Source: an uncultured Opitutia bacterium (GTDB lineage Bacteria > Verrucomicrobiota > Verrucomicrobiia > Opitutales > Opitutaceae). From it: a stretch of 5,918 nucleotides of DNA. Below the pieces are notes generated by a model, which saw only the letters and a program-made list of their open reading frames with translations, was not told the origin of the DNA and searched no databases. Numbering within the stretch: the stretch's first letter is position 1; each line of letters starts with the position of its first letter. The position numbers were made by a program, and so were the translations under genes. The stretch covers positions 1 through 5,918 of the forward strand of contig CALFZM010000057.1 in NCBI GenBank assembly GCA_937952235.1. The letters are read 5' to 3'. Positions 5,318 to 5,918 of the stretch are shown piece after piece.

Positions 5318-5918
5318 CTACCGCCGGACCTCGATCGCGCGGCGCTCCCCGCCGGCGCTGCCCTGCCGGGCGGCCGCCGACCGGCTCTTCTGCAGCGTCC
5401 AGAAGAGCGCGAGGATGTAGACCTCGCAGTCGAACGCGTGATTGAAGCCGTTCTTCGAACGGAACTCGAAAGGCGGCTTGCCCGGACGCCGCACCTTGCG
5501 CGGCACGCGGCGCTCGTCCAGGAGCTGGCGGTAGTAGTCGCGCTGCTCCTCGACCTCCTGCTCGCTCGCGGCGAGTGGGAGCTGGTACGTGAACCAGTTC
5601 CCGATCTCGCCGGTGAACCGTTTCTCGAGCTCCACCTTGAACTCGTACGCGGAGATGACGAGCTTCGGGACGAAGTGGCCGTCGCGCTCGGTCTTACCGG
5701 CGAGCTTGCCGCCGGCGTAGACGTTGGCCTTCTCGATCCGGACGCGCTCAGCAGCGCTCTCGAACGCCTCCGCGGCGAACCAGCCGCGGTCGCGGCGGAG
5801 GTAGATCTGCTCGAGCGTCTCGGCGCGCCGTTCCTCGTAGTTCACGTCGCCGATGACGTAGCTCTTGCACCCGAGCTTGCGGTAGTCCTCCTGCACCTGC
5901 TCGAGGTCCTTCCAGCTC
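5318..5918 (-). CDS. Phage terminase large subunit, GpA family, C-terminal part
   Basis: The last 199 residues of the DNA-packaging motor and nuclease; the ATPase domain lies beyond the window edge. The frame is open from base 5918, with SWKDLEQ before the first possible GTG at 5896, so this is a truncation by the window and not a short gene. Seen features: GCKSYVIGDVNYEERRAETL (16-35), probably an acidic nuclease strand; YAGGKLAGKTERDG (67-80), a loop; WFTYQLP (108-114); a helical segment (118-137); and NHAFDCEVYILAL (159-171), which matches the conserved N-x-x-x-D-C motif near the end of GpA-type nuclease domains, where the Asp contributes to metal binding. The Arg/Ala-rich tail (177-199) may be flexible and contact the portal, as the C-terminus of lambda gpA does. 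It is the first gene in transcription order here, followed by the gpW-like gene after 45 nt. The small terminase subunit would be expected further upstream. Confidence 0.87.
   Translation of the reverse strand, partial: SWKDLEQVQEDYRKLGCKSYVIGDVNYEERRAETLEQIYLRRDRGWFAAEAFESAAERVRIEKANVYAGGKLAGKTERDGHFVPKLVISAYEFKVELEKRFTGEIGNWFTYQLPLAASEQEVEEQRDYYRQLLDERRVPRKVRRPGKPPFEFRSKNGFNHAFDCEVYILALFWTLQKSRSAAARQGSAGGERRAIEVRR

Overview
This is a strongly GC-rich window holding the DNA-packaging and head-assembly module of a tailed dsDNA phage or prophage. Every supported gene is on the minus strand, so transcription runs from position 5918 towards 1. The host cannot be named from the sequence. High GC at third codon positions and the lack of clear Shine-Dalgarno sequences are compatible with several bacterial phyla.

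Layout in transcription order: the C-terminal part of the large terminase subunit (GpA type, 5918-5318, cut by the window edge); a small gpW-like head-tail joining protein (5272-5006); a lambda-type portal protein (5003-3321); an 819-residue open frame that joins prohead protease, scaffold and major capsid protein (3324-865); an unrecognised 86-residue protein (763-503); and the start of a coiled-coil protein that runs off the window (440-1). The order terminase, gpW, portal, protease/scaffold, capsid matches lambda (A-W-B-C/Nu3-E). The first four genes are tightly packed: gpW and portal are 2 nt apart, and portal and the capsid polyprotein overlap as ATGA, so one mRNA with translational coupling is likely.

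The gene products would fit together in one assembly pathway. The capsid polyprotein forms the procapsid around the portal, and its protease and scaffold parts are presumably cut out. Terminase then docks on the portal and pumps in DNA, and the gpW-like protein closes the portal for tail attachment. The 86-residue protein directly after the capsid gene is placed where a decoration or head-completion protein would be expected.

Three things stand out. First, protease, scaffold and capsid form one uninterrupted reading frame, with a plausible internal start at the scaffold boundary. Second, a long membrane-like hydrophobic segment lies between the scaffold and capsid parts. Third, the small gene after the capsid gene is bracketed by two strong RNA hairpins; the first has a 16-bp stem that pairs fully only in the minus-strand transcript. 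No tRNA, CRISPR array, insertion sequence, integrase or attachment site was seen, and no intergenic gap exceeds about 100 nt.
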